Counted from the first letter of the stretch, positions 41,280 through 51,830 are shown. The stretch is DNA of 64,000 nucleotides from Phymatolithon calcareum (GCA_977006965.1 OZ345377.1:992001-1056000); one strand, 5' to 3'. The notes: generated by a model from the letters alone, not told the origin. Made by a program: numbers and translations.

Positions 41280-43798
41280 TTAGTATTGCTATTGCATCAT
41301 GTGCCCGAATAAATAACAATAATATTGGTACTATCCCTGTCTGTACAACGAAACGCACGGGAGCGGTGATTGCCTTGCAGAGGGTTTCCAGACTCTTTGC
41401 AGCGTATAGATTTTCTAAATTCGTCGACGAGGACGACTGAATAGAAAAGAGAGAGCGCACGAAAAGCCTTTTGCGCGGACAAGGACCGCGCGAACCATGA
41501 CTAAACTCCGCATTACCGAAAAACAGCACCCACTTCCTCCGGTACAGTTCATGTTTAAGTTTCCGCTTTACCGCACCGCGACTAGCCGAAGTTCGTAACT
41601 CTTGATTTTCAGCTCCAAAGGTAAGAATCTTTGCCATTTCTTGGATGCTTCGCGATTTGGCGCGGAATAGAGCGAAGCGTTGGCGACGCCTGTTGTTGGA
41701 AAAAATTCGCGGCACATGACCGTCAGTGTACTGTAGACAACGTTGGCGTACGCAACACTTGCACCGACACTCTTTAGCGAAACTTGAGAAAAGCAGCCTC
41801 GTTCTTCTCTGCGACCTGCGCCAGCGACTCGAACCTGTAGGTCTTTTGGGAAACATATTTAGTTGATTTCTCGACGTCCTTCGCCTTCATCGCATCTTTG
41901 ACTTCTTGCGTATTGTGAAGCGATAGGTCCACTTCGGCTCTCACGGTGGTCCCTATCTTAACTTGTCCTGGGTTGAGGCCAATGACCTGGAAAGTCCCTT
42001 GAAATTCCGGCCGAATGGTAAAAGCGTTCTTAAACAGACCCTTCGTGTTCCTTGATATGTCGAAACCGCACCGTATGGAGTGGTACCCTTTCTGGTCAAG
42101 ATAACGCACACCGGACGGAAGAGGCTCCTTTGGAGGCTGTCGGGTGGAATCAACTCTTGTACAAGCGCTTTCGTATGCTCCTTCTTGGTTATCGTAGCCA
42201 GGAAAACCTTGAATTGCAAACCATCAGAGGATATGCTGCACACAAGCCACAGAATAGCGTCGTCTTCCTTGCTTTTATCCTCGTTACACCTGACGTCGTC
42301 GGGAACCCAGGAGTGTTGGACGCAAAGTGGAATTCCTTGCCCTAAAATCGCTTCTGGCGCAAAAGCTTCCTCTTCTTCTTCCTCCGACGTCGCGGAAGCT
42401 TGTTCAAAACCTCCGATGCATAAGCTTGCGCTTCTTTAGATTCTTTTTCTCAACAGGCTGTCGGCGACGATCGATCTTGAGCTTCCACTGGAAGTCAAAA
42501 AAAGAAGTCCACCACGCCCGACTCTCTACTTCTTTGACATCCTTCTTTCGAAATTACGCCGTGAGCGAGCTGACGTACAGATTCGTTGTCGTAGTACACA
42601 AATGCGTGCTGCAACAAATAGGAGGGGAGTAAAGTGAACGGCTTTGGAAGCGAATCCAGTCCGGGGACTTTCTTCTCGTTGAACTGTGACGAACAAGTGC
42701 ATGAGCTTCAATCTTCCGTAAGAGAAGCGAGAAAGCAACTGTTGCTTCCTCGCTTCTCTTACGGAAGATTGAAGCTCATGCACTTGTTCGTCGGTAATCG
42801 GCTCCGCATTGTCGAACCACGGCGGAACGGGAACTTCCTTGAATAGACTCCTTTGCGCGACGATGCTTTCCCTGTTGTACTTTCCGTTGACACGAACGAA
42901 TTCAACATGTGGCTGGGCATTGCCACTTCTGAGCGCACTCGAGAAGCTTCGTCGTACAAGGGCTGGACCTCTCGCCTGAAGTGATATAACACTCAGAGCT
43001 TTGATTAAAATTCCCTGACGTCTTCAAATTGGGCACGGAACATCGCCATCATGTCGAGAAGATCTTCTCTCCTGCCTGGAATTGCGTCACGGTTGCAAAA
43101 ACTGTCTATGATTTCTGTCGCTCGGTCGGCCGTGCTGGCCATAGTGACGTTGTAGAGAGCTTGAGACGTTTTCTTCGTCATCGTGTGGAATTTGTCGAGT
43201 TCCCTGGCGTGCCACAGGCGCTGTTCGACAAATCATTGCATATGTGTTCCTGTTCCAACATTAAAGTGATGTTTCACATGCCGCTTATTTACTGCAGACA
43301 TACTTCTTGAGAGGACAGTGAGTGGTCGCTTGACACAATTCCAAGGTCTGGGGCGGGAGCCCGTTCATCTCGTCCTCGTGGTATTTGTGAACATATTTCA
43401 CCAGATGAGTCTTGACAGCGGCGTAATGCTCGAGATCGAGAATACGGGGTTCGCTTTTCTGGTTCGAAGCACAGATCTTGTACGTCTCTAGGTGAAGAGC
43501 GATGTGCACTAACACGCCGGTGCTGAACATAATCCTTGACTCAGCAAAAGAAACCGCAGGGTCATCCACGAGGATGTTCAAGTAAACTGACACAAAGTGA
43601 CTTAGAAGACTGAGTACTTTTGCGTTGGTGTGCAACTTGTGAGTCAACTTGGCCTTGTCCACGTCATGAATGACGCAAGCATCGGCGGATTTCGTAACTG
43701 TGCGGACCTTGAATGAGAAGGTTTCGATTTCCTCGATTTGCCGCAAATTCCTTGAGTTCTTCTCGGACCTTCTTCGGGATAGCGGTCGCATCGGACAT
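41280..43798 (-). pseudogene. Fanzor (eukaryotic TnpB-like RNA-guided nuclease) gene, decayed
   Basis: On the minus strand, pieces in alternating frames run from MSDATAIPKKVREELKEF (43798), through a helical region (LTHKLHTNAKVLSLL), NGKYNRESIVAQRSLFKEVP, LPSYLLQHAFVYYDNESVR, ISSDGLQFKVFLATI, and then a RuvC-like C-terminal half. That half has VIGLNPGQVKIGTTV (RuvC-I, usually G-x-DPG), WVLFFGNAEFSHGSRG, VVLVDEFRKSIRCKESGNPL (RuvC-II Glu plus a Cys4-type ribbon start) and RCTDRDSTNI (RuvC-III Asp). This motif order is that of TnpB/Fanzor proteins. The first catalytic Asp is Asn here, some zinc-ribbon cysteines are lost, and about seven frameshifts or stops break the frame. An inverted duplication disrupts it at 42688-42792. 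Confidence 0.75.
42688..42792. repeat. 105-bp near-perfect palindrome inside the Fanzor relic
   Basis: Two 52-bp arms (42688-42739 and 42741-42792) with one mismatch and a one-base centre. The right arm is Fanzor coding sequence on the minus strand (EQVHELQSSVREARKQ); the left arm is its inverted copy. Confidence 0.92.
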
Positions 43799-43799
43799 G

Positions 43800-46258
43800 G
43801 CGGCAAGACAAAGGGCGAGTTTCACAGTTCCATGAAGAAGGGATGATGTTGGCTTGGGAGTATGGCGGTGCTGCCGTACAATATCGAGTGGCAACAGAGG
43901 TTTAAAAGTACCACCAACCGAAAGCCATGTAGCATGCAAGACGAAGAGCTAATTTGAAATCCATATGCTTTGCTCACCAAACGAAAGGCTCAGTCACAGA
44001 CTCTCAGGTTTCCGGATCCCATATGATATGCAGTATATCGCTCCGGCGCAGGACTATGGCGACTGACACTGCATCGTCAAGCACGAGCGCAATCTAATCA
44101 AGTTTAGAATAGATATATGAGCACAAAAAACATGAATGAGACTCAGTTTCCTATACCGTTCTTCCGATGAACAGACGGACGTATTTAGAAAAGGGATATT
44201 GGGCGCAATAAATGTATCGGAATAGAGCGACGCAGTGCAAGTCTCGAGATGCAAAATCAAACCCTGAATAGAAGCTTCGTAGAGAGGGCGGCCTCAACGG
44301 CATATGCGCAGAAGATGAGAGTGATTGCTTGCGTCATGGTGGATGGCGCTCAAAGTGTGCAGGTCAGAGTGATCGGATATCGGTTTTCAATGAATGTGCG
44401 AGTTGAAGCCGGTATAGCGTTGTTGATCACCATATAGAGATGAAGACGGGCGAGAGGTGTTGTTGCTTTACGAAGGGAAATAGGTACAGACTTTACAAAA
44501 GATCATATAAGGCGAAGAAAAGAATGTTTTAGCAGGGAAAAGTAAAAAGAGGGGGAGGAAAGCAAATTTTCAGTGCATCAAAAAAAATAAAACCCCGTAG
44601 TCGTTTCTGCACACAAAATTATGAAGGAATTGATGAATCAGCAAAATTAGTGAATTTAATATACTCGTGTACACCTGCCACGGCGATTCGAGAACTTCAC
44701 CCAATGAACGCTCATTGGTTACAGAGCGCAAAGCACTTGACAGTGTCTATGCGGCTCCAACGCGTTAATCAATGCGGTTTGTGTGTTCGCGTCAGCTGAG
44801 CGCTTCGAAACTATTGGCACAAAATCTTGCTTACGTGCACAAGGTATGCCCATTCCTAATCTTGCTGTTTGGTCATTATTTTTGACCACAGAATGGACGC
44901 GCGATCATTTGCTCCTCTGATATTCACCGCGGCAAATACAAGCGTACATTTAGGACAGTAAATCTGGTTTCTTATTTGTTTTTTTGATACGAATCTGTAG
45001 TTTCAAATAAAGCGCGCTGTTGTGTTTATACAAAGTTCGGTTGTCATACGCTTTGCTTTCCTCCCCCTCTTAATTTCCCCTTGAGGAAGCGGAAAACTTC
45101 GAATTTAACGTGTTTTGGCATATTCATCCATATTATACAGCATACATGTATGCTGTAAAGGGTTGATCAAAAAAGCAAAGGAGGGTCACTCCTCAAACAT
45201 CACGCAGCTCACAAAGTAAGCTGGATTAAGTGCTTCCAAATTAGCAGATTAAGAAAAGCAGCGTGGTTTATAATGGAGTTTCTAAGTCGGTATTTTCTTT
45301 CAAAGAGGCTGAACCGAACATTCTAGTATCCGAAAAGCTCTTGGTAAAACCTCACTACGCACACAGTTGAAGCATTGGGAACGTGTACTGTATGCACTGA
45401 GGACCAACATCGCCATGTTTCCGTCTAATTATAGGGCCCACTCTTTGGGCGAACTGTTTCTGTATACAGGACCATCAATAAGCAAGTGTCAAAGTAGTCC
45501 TAGGTAGCTAAATTTGGAAGCATTACACTCTTCTGACCCTCAGAGAAGGAACTTTTAGTTGTGGGAGACAGGCCTTTCGTACAGCTTCCAGTCTCGGGAT
45601 GAGGCGAGATATGTAATTAGTTCTTTTTCAACGCAATGTGAACCGAATACAAAGTAAAAGGAGGTAGTACATTACTATAGTCATTTCTCTTCAAGTGCGC
45701 TATTTTGAATTTTATACAATCTGTCCTTCGAGTTGAATACTATTTATAGAAAGCGACACCGAGAGTGAACACAGGCCAATCGACGGTGGCACAATGAATT
45801 GCCCTACATGCATGCCTTTTTTTCGTTACAACTGCTATCTGTCTTGTTCTAATAAATATTCCTAATTTGTGTGGTTTACAATTACTGTTGGGTACTGCTT
45901 CAGTTAAGGAAAAGCCTTAGTCCTTTCAAGCGGCTCCGTGATTGCAGTAGATCGACGCTTTTTGAACTTCAAGTGGGAATTTCGTTACTAAGTAACGAAA
46001 TAAGTCTTATTGACAAGTCGGGATCTGGCAATATACGTTGGCGCATAAACAGGAAGTACATTCAATGGCTGCACATGCGTTGGTAGACAAAATTAAAACT
46101 TTTCTCCTCAAAAGGGGCACAAATTGGATAAAATGCGTATGTAACGAACAAAACTCATTTCGTTGAAAGCGTTAGTATTTCATTCACTGCACAAGTCAGA
46201 CAAGCTGCTACAACATCATGTTGATCCCACGGTTGCATGACTCGTTTTGGTCTAGATA
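43800..46258. other. AT-richer intergenic region
   Basis: No gene recognised on either strand. Two small perfect palindromes are present: 22 bp at 45136-45157 (centre ACATGT) and 23 bp at 45979-46001 (arms ATTTCGTTACT). No terminal repeats for the Fanzor element could be identified here. Confidence 0.45.
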
Positions 46259-46459
46259 TTAAAGTACGAAAACAGAGCAAAAGTTTCTTCTGCTTGTAAA
46301 GCTTGGCGCTTGGCGAAGAATTGCAAATGCTGAGTCGCGCAGCCGACGCTCCAGTGGGCGCGATTGGGGACGCGCCGGAGAAGGAGGTGGAGCAGATACA
46401 ATATCATCGACCGGAGAGTATTTTCGAGACGGATTCGCCGAAAAGGTATTTAAAACCGC
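46259..46459 (-). other. Duplicated block X, inverted copy
   Basis: On the minus strand this matches 55884-56050 on the plus strand (shared readings SRK-SP, DIVSA-PPSP, QSRP-E-RL). The same block follows the hydrolase-like C-terminal sequence in both places, showing that the two pieces were duplicated together. Whether block X codes is not clear, because both strands show conserved readings. Confidence 0.6.
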
Positions 46460-46765
46460 GTCACCTATCGCCAATTCCAGTAGGGCCGTCGCCATGCTTA
46501 GCAGTCACGGAAAGGAGCTCGCAGACGCGGCGTAGCACGGAGAGGACATAGCCATTGCATTTTCATATCGTCGATGATGTGCTGGAAATGGCTGCGAGCG
46601 AATCGGCGCAGGGCAAACCGGTGCGTGACGACTTGCGACAGGGATATGCCACAGCATGCCCGCAGTGGCCCATGCACGCAGTTGCAACCATCCTCACTGG
46701 AGCGCCATGTCGTTGGACGCAAACAAGCAACGCACAGTACTTAGAGACCAGAAACGCAGAAATGA
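46460..46765 (-). pseudogene. Peptidyl-tRNA-hydrolase-like relic, C-terminal half
   Basis: Homologous to 55590-55883 in opposite orientation (ISLSQVVTHRFALRRFARSHFQHIIDDMK against MSLSQFVTHWSAQRRLARGHVQHIVDDMK, split here for the comparison). It is frameshifted after DDMK, where the other copy continues YVLSVFLRRV. Homology starts abruptly near 46765, inside the gene, which marks a rearrangement breakpoint. Confidence 0.6.
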
Positions 46766-46821
46766 GTTTTTTCAGTCGCCATCATAAGTTATCATATTTT
46801 TCGCCCTTGCCACAAACTGGG

Positions 46822-46873
46822 CAATTTTTACCAGTGAGTGCCAGTCTAGACTGGCACTCACTGGTAAAAATTG
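46822..46873. repeat. 52-bp perfect palindrome (first of three)
   Basis: Centre TCTAGA (46845-46850); arms read CAATTTTTACCAGTGAGTGC outward-in. No loop and no mismatch. Confidence 0.95.
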
Positions 46874-46906
46874 GTGAAAGTGTATACAGCTGTATACACT
46901 TTCACC
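46873..46906. repeat. 34-bp perfect palindrome (second of three)
   Basis: Centre CAGCTG; arms GGTGAAAGTGTATACAG. It shares its first base with the end of the preceding palindrome. Confidence 0.95.
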
Positions 46907-46914
46907 TGCGCAGT

Positions 46915-46947
46915 ACCCTACAGCAGGTGAAAGACCTGCTGTAGGGT
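46915..46947. repeat. Hairpin, 14-bp perfect arms (third of three)
   Basis: ACCCTACAGCAGGT pairs with 46934-46947 around the loop GAAAG. It lies 196 bp upstream of the NB-ARC/WD40 ATG, so it may fall in the promoter or the 5' leader. Confidence 0.9.
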
Positions 46948-47142
46948 GATATATCGTACTCGTTACTCCGACGCCTTCGCGCGGAGATATCATACATACT
47001 CCGACCAAGACTGATTCTTAACGACACTCGACTTCACGTCCTCTGATCTCGCCTGAGGAGCTTTGCAAAGCACGCCACACAAGGTGGTAAGCTGTGAGCT
47101 TGGCTATAGGACTGTGCCTCAACGTCTATTCCCTTTGCCGTA

Positions 47143-50100
47143 ATGGCTGAAGCCGGTCTTGTGCTCGGAGTTGTGGGCATGAGCAATCAGTTGGCATCGA
47201 GATTGTCCGAGTTAAAGAAGCGCTGCGAATACTTCGGGTCACTGCCGGACAACTGGAATTCTTCAATCAAGTCCTTCGAAGACTACGAAACAAGTGTTAA
47301 AAGTATCGAATCAAAGCTTGAGAATGAAAAGGATTCTCTTGGCGAAAGTGCAACAAGCACATTTCGCGGCATTCTCAAGCCAGTTGAGGAATCCCTGACA
47401 AGGGCAGGGACCATCTTGAAGAGCCTCGAGGTTGAGTTTACGAAAGAGAGCTCTCCTGCACCTGCGAGTGGGAGTTCTCCTGAGGTCGGTAGCTCTTCGG
47501 AACAAGCGGGTCGATCATCGAAAAGAAGGAATCGAATGGTTGACGATCGTCAAGTGAAGGAGGGCAAGCTATTCACTAGGGTGAACAAGGTGAAAAAAGC
47601 GCTTGAAGAACTTGACACGATATGGAAGGACGCTCGATCCACGATTGAACATGTATTAATAGCCCTCGTTGCCCCTTCCATGAGAAGGAATGACAGGATT
47701 GCATGTGACGAATACGTTGCGCATTTTGATGAGCCCCTGCTTCCAAAGAATGCAGTGCTAAACTTCAATGGTGATACGATGGAGGCATTCTTGAAGCATG
47801 AAGTTTTGTCGAACTCTGCCGGTGCAAGGGTGACGGCTGCTGTTAGTGCAAGTCTGGTTGGGGCAGTGGGAATGGGTGGAGTGGGGAAGACTGTTGCACT
47901 TCAGGGCCTTTGTCATGAATCGGAAGTGAAGAACAAGTACGTGGACGGGGTGTTCTTCATCACTGTTGGACAAGACGCTGCTGAAAAGAAGGTGATTGAC
48001 GGTGTTGCACTCTTCGTTGAAAGCTCGGGCGGCAATTCTGTTGCCAGGGACATCACAAATAATGAATCTGCAGTATCAGCTGCTAAACAAGCGTCTCTGT
48101 GGTTCAAAGGGAGGTGTGCCCTGTTCGTATGCGATGATATCTGGTCGTTCGAGGGCCACCGTATCGGACATCTAAGTTCGCTTAAGCTGTTGCTTTGCAA
48201 CTCACGATCAAGTGCGATGGTGATATCGACACGGGACAAGTCCATCTCGCAACAGTTCCTCGAGGTGAAGTTCAGTCCGCGCGAAGTTCGTGGGCAGCAA
48301 GCGTTGAGCATCCTCACCAAGTATGCAGGGATCGAAACTGAATGTGTTCACGCATCAAGCGACACTTGGACGGCATTTCGAGACATCTTGGATGTGTGTG
48401 GTGGCCTGCCAGTGGCATTAGGTGCTGCTGGGACGGGTTTACGCAACTTAATCGAAGAAAACAGTGGCAGGATTGGTCGATCGGCAGTAATCTATGCGCA
48501 TGAGCTCAAAGAAAACATCGAAAGTGTAGGCGATGAAAGTGTTGATGAGTACCGGGGACTGAGGGCTGTGGTTGAGACGAGTTTGCAGCATTGCGAAAAG
48601 TGGGCGTGTGGCGCAGAAGGTCGGAGGAAACTTGGATGCGAATTGAGCGTGAGAGAAAAGTTTGAAGCGCTGAGTATTCTACGCAAGCAGGGTTGGATTC
48701 CTCGGACATGCCTGAAACGTCTGTGGGAGACTGACGAGAGAGCGACTAAGCAACTTATGTCTAAACTTACAGATATGCACCTAGTTTTTCGGCGCTGGCA
48801 CGCAACTCCAGCGGGAGAGGTTGACGGACTGACACTGCACGATCTCATGCTTGAACAAGCCAAGACGCTATCTATTGAAAACAATCGCGCCTCTCTTTGG
48901 CATGCACGGTTACTCGACGGATACATGCGGAAAGCGGCTGGTAACGGGCTAGAGTCAAACAGGTATAATTGTCGCGAGTGGTGGGATTGTGGAAAAGTAC
49001 CGGAGGATGGGTATATTGAAAAGAACCGAGCTCGACACTTGGCCGTGAGCGAAGGTTGTGAGCTGGAATCGTTGCTGTCGGATGTTCGATGGTCGAGGAG
49101 GCGAATGAAGGTTGGAGGAATAGTGGCTCTGCGAGAAGATTTTCAGGAATTATGGGATGGTAGCGGGAGAGCTATTGGGGCTGATGCAGTGCTGAGCGCC
49201 GTCCAAGAAAGCTGGGTGAACATGAATAAGAGTATACACGCAACTCCGTTTGAAATGTATGGTCGTTTGCAATCACAGTGTCCATCGTCAGAGTTTGTGG
49301 AGCGCTTCCTGTCAAGTGTGTCGATGCATATTCCGAAGCCTCACTATGTGCCGAAGCACGAGGTGCGATGGAGGGCGGATGCCGGACAACTCTTTCGTAT
49401 CGACTTTGAAGAGGAGGTTGGTGCCCTGTGTTTGAGCGAAGAAGGAAATATAATTGCAATCGGGCAGGGAAAGGAAATCCATGTTTTCGATTTGCAAGCT
49501 ATGTGTACTGTGCAGACACTGAAGGGTCATGATAGAAGGATCAGCAGTGTTGCAATGAACGGAGACGGAAGTCGAATTGTTTCTGGATCTTGGGACGGAA
49601 CCGTTCGTGCATGGGATGCGGAAAGTGGAGAATGCGTGGTGGGACCACTCCGTGGACATGAGCGTGCTGTGGAGTGCGTTGCAATGAACGGGGACGGAAG
49701 TCGAATTGTTTCTGGATCAGATGACAAAACCGTTCGTGTATGGGATGCGGAGAGCGGAGAATGCGTGATGGGACCACTCCGTGCACACGAGGTTGGTGTG
49801 TTGTGCGTTGCAATGAACGGCGACGGAAGTCGAATTGTTTCTGGATCTTGGGACGGAACCGTTCGTGTATGGGATGTGGAGAGCGGAGAATGCGTGGTGG
49901 GACCACTCCGTGCACACGAGCATACTGTGTGGTGCGTTGCAATGAACGGGGACGGAAGTCGAATTGTTTCTGGATCTTGGGACAAAACCGTTCGTGTATG
50001 GGATGTGGAGAGCGGAGAATGCGTGGTGGGACCACTCCGTGGACACGAGTTTGCTGTGCGGTGCGTTGCAATGAACGGGGACGGAAGTCGAATTGTTTCT

Positions 50101-51141
50101 GGATCAGATGACAAAACCGTTCGTGTATGGGATGTGGAGAGCGGAGAATGCGTGGTGGGACCACTCCGTGCACACGAGGGTGGTGTGTCGTGGGTTGCAA
50201 TGAGCCGGGACGGAAGTCGAATTGTTTCTGGATCTTTGGACAATACCGTTCGTGTATGGGATGTGGAAGGCGGAGAATGCGTGGTGGGACCACTCCGTGC
50301 ACACGAGAATTATGTGCGGTGCGTTGCAATGAACGGGGACGGAAGTCGAATTGTTTCTGGATCAGATGACAATACCGTTCGTGTATGGGATGGGGAGAGC
50401 GGAGAATGCGTGGTGGGACCACTCCGTGGACACGAGGGTGGTGTGTCGTGGGTTGCAATGAACGGGGACGGAAGTCGAATAGTTTCTGGATCTTTGGACA
50501 GAACCGTTCGTGTATGGGATGTGGAGAGCGGAGAATGCGTGGTGGGACCACTCCGTGGACACAAGGGTGGTGTGTCGTGCGTTGCAATGAGCGGGGACGG
50601 AATTCGAATTGTTTCTGGATCTGGGGACGGAACCGTTCGTGTATGGGATGTGGAGAGCGGAGAATGCGTGGTGGGACCACTCCGTGCACACGAGCATACT
50701 GTGTGGTGCGTTGCAATGAACGGGGACGGAAGTCGAATTGTTTCTGGATCTTGGGACGGAACCGTTCGTGTATGGGATGTGGAGAGCGGAGAATGCGTGG
50801 TGGGACCACTCTGTGGATACGAGGGTGGTGTGTCGTGGGTTGCAATGAGCGGGGACGGAAGTCGAATTGTTTCTGGATCTTTGGACAATACCGTTCGTGA
50901 ATGGGATATGGAGAGCGGAGAATGCGTGGTGGGACCACTCCGTGGATACGAGGGTTCTGTGGAGTGCGTTGCAATGGGCGGGGACGGAAGTCGAATTTAC
51001 GCAACAGGACAGAACGCGAAGACAGTTCAAGTCGCCAACTTGCCATTTTATTGTGGCACATTCTGCTACAATAAGCTGCATTCGAAAGCTGCAGCTGGAC
51101 TCAGCGATGGTCAAGTTGTCATAGGAGATCTGTTACAATAG
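47143..51141 (+). CDS. NB-ARC/WD40 STAND protein (NLR-like receptor) with near-identical WD repeats
   Basis: 1332 aa, ATG 47143, no intron. Residues 1-180 are helical with no TIR, CC or DUF signature that I recognise. The NB-ARC ATPase has P-loop GMGGVGKT (243-250), Walker B CALFVCDDIW (325-334), ISTRD (361-365) and GGLPVALG (420-427), followed by LHDLMLE in the place of the MHD motif. From about residue 727 a beta-propeller region begins. One diverged blade is followed by eleven 43-aa WD40 repeats built on VAMNGDGSRIVSGS and TVRVWD-ESGECVVGPLR. A degenerate last unit and a conserved C-terminal cap follow. The repeats differ mainly at a handful of positions, as in fungal HET-E-type proteins. 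STAND proteins switch on by ATP-driven oligomerisation after ligand binding. A role in non-self recognition or immunity is inferred. Confidence 0.92.
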   Translation: MAEAGLVLGVVGMSNQLASRLSELKKRCEYFGSLPDNWNSSIKSFEDYETSVKSIESKLENEKDSLGESATSTFRGILKPVEESLTRAGTILKSLEVEFTKESSPAPASGSSPEVGSSSEQAGRSSKRRNRMVDDRQVKEGKLFTRVNKVKKALEELDTIWKDARSTIEHVLIALVAPSMRRNDRIACDEYVAHFDEPLLPKNAVLNFNGDTMEAFLKHEVLSNSAGARVTAAVSASLVGAVGMGGVGKTVALQGLCHESEVKNKYVDGVFFITVGQDAAEKKVIDGVALFVESSGGNSVARDITNNESAVSAAKQASLWFKGRCALFVCDDIWSFEGHRIGHLSSLKLLLCNSRSSAMVISTRDKSISQQFLEVKFSPREVRGQQALSILTKYAGIETECVHASSDTWTAFRDILDVCGGLPVALGAAGTGLRNLIEENSGRIGRSAVIYAHELKENIESVGDESVDEYRGLRAVVETSLQHCEKWACGAEGRRKLGCELSVREKFEALSILRKQGWIPRTCLKRLWETDERATKQLMSKLTDMHLVFRRWHATPAGEVDGLTLHDLMLEQAKTLSIENNRASLWHARLLDGYMRKAAGNGLESNRYNCREWWDCGKVPEDGYIEKNRARHLAVSEGCELESLLSDVRWSRRRMKVGGIVALREDFQELWDGSGRAIGADAVLSAVQESWVNMNKSIHATPFEMYGRLQSQCPSSEFVERFLSSVSMHIPKPHYVPKHEVRWRADAGQLFRIDFEEEVGALCLSEEGNIIAIGQGKEIHVFDLQAMCTVQTLKGHDRRISSVAMNGDGSRIVSGSWDGTVRAWDAESGECVVGPLRGHERAVECVAMNGDGSRIVSGSDDKTVRVWDAESGECVMGPLRAHEVGVLCVAMNGDGSRIVSGSWDGTVRVWDVESGECVVGPLRAHEHTVWCVAMNGDGSRIVSGSWDKTVRVWDVESGECVVGPLRGHEFAVRCVAMNGDGSRIVSGSDDKTVRVWDVESGECVVGPLRAHEGGVSWVAMSRDGSRIVSGSLDNTVRVWDVEGGECVVGPLRAHENYVRCVAMNGDGSRIVSGSDDNTVRVWDGESGECVVGPLRGHEGGVSWVAMNGDGSRIVSGSLDRTVRVWDVESGECVVGPLRGHKGGVSCVAMSGDGIRIVSGSGDGTVRVWDVESGECVVGPLRAHEHTVWCVAMNGDGSRIVSGSWDGTVRVWDVESGECVVGPLCGYEGGVSWVAMSGDGSRIVSGSLDNTVREWDMESGECVVGPLRGYEGSVECVAMGGDGSRIYATGQNAKTVQVANLPFYCGTFCYNKLHSKAAAGLSDGQVVIGDLLQ
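49531..50990 (+). repeat. 129-bp tandem repeat array encoding WD40 units
   Basis: About eleven head-to-tail 129-bp units inside the NB-ARC/WD40 gene, each containing GAACGGGGACGGAAGTCGAA or a one- to two-base variant. DNA identity between units is high enough for unequal crossing over or gene conversion. The array also makes long spurious open frames on the other strand. Confidence 0.93.
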
Positions 51142-51402
51142 CGCAGGAGGTTGTTAAAAATTACCATGCTCATAGTGGGTTCTCAGAATTTCTATCGTAT
51201 TTTGTCAACACACCGCCTGGTAGCGTGAAGTACTTAGATTTGATGATAGTTTGCTGTGAATTGAGTGTTCTCGGCAGATAATGCAGGGCAATGCATCGCG
51301 AGCCCTTAAGGCCAAAATCGAGGCATAGCTTCCCGCCAATCGCGGCATGCCCTGCGCACCGTCTCCCTTTGTGCATCTAATCAAGGGGGGAATAACTTGC
51401 CG

Positions 51403-51600
51403 TGGGCTTTTCTCCAGCCTCTGCCAATGATCACGACACACCAAGTAGCGCACGCTCGCGTATCACGGAAGTTGCTGGCAAATGCGCCCATGTCCCGCTA
51501 CTCTACACTCGTCGTGTTAGGTTTGGGAAGCCCCGGTCCGCAGCACGACAGCATGCGTCACAAATGCACGTTCGCCGGTGTCCATGAATTCGCCCCCTGC
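51403..51600 (+). pseudogene. Peptidyl-tRNA-hydrolase-like relic, N-terminal part
   Basis: Reads VVLGLGSPGPQHDSMRHKCTF, close to the PTH signature (GLGNPG..Y..TRHN.GF) and to the copy at 55380. The match to the downstream copy, including the 3' flank of the WD40 gene, stops near 51600, inside the gene. The catalytic His is kept (RHK), but Asn is replaced and the rest of the gene is absent. Confidence 0.65.
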
Positions 51601-51830
51601 ATAAGTAATTTCGTCTTCTTCCTTTATTGTACTTTTCACGCTCCATCATGATCGTGCCCTCCCTTGTGTTTAACTACAGTACCGACTAATCCGTATATTG
51701 TTCAGTTCGAGCCAGTTTGTTGACTGGAATTAGATCATTTTCAGGCAGCTCGCGAAGCGACCACCCCGGCTCGTTATTGGGCACAAGTACGCGAGATGGA
51801 TAGGGAAATTTTCAAAGATATCCCTGTACA

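Noticed and set aside
49531-50990. Satellite or CRISPR-like periodicity of 129 bp
   Set aside because: The period equals 43 codons and each unit encodes a WD40 blade in one continuous frame.
49541-51061. Long minus-strand frame (over 500 codons) opposite the WD40 array
   Set aside because: It is a shadow of the 129-bp coding repeat; a stop-free opposite frame in one unit is repeated in all units. The same holds for the plus-strand shadows there.
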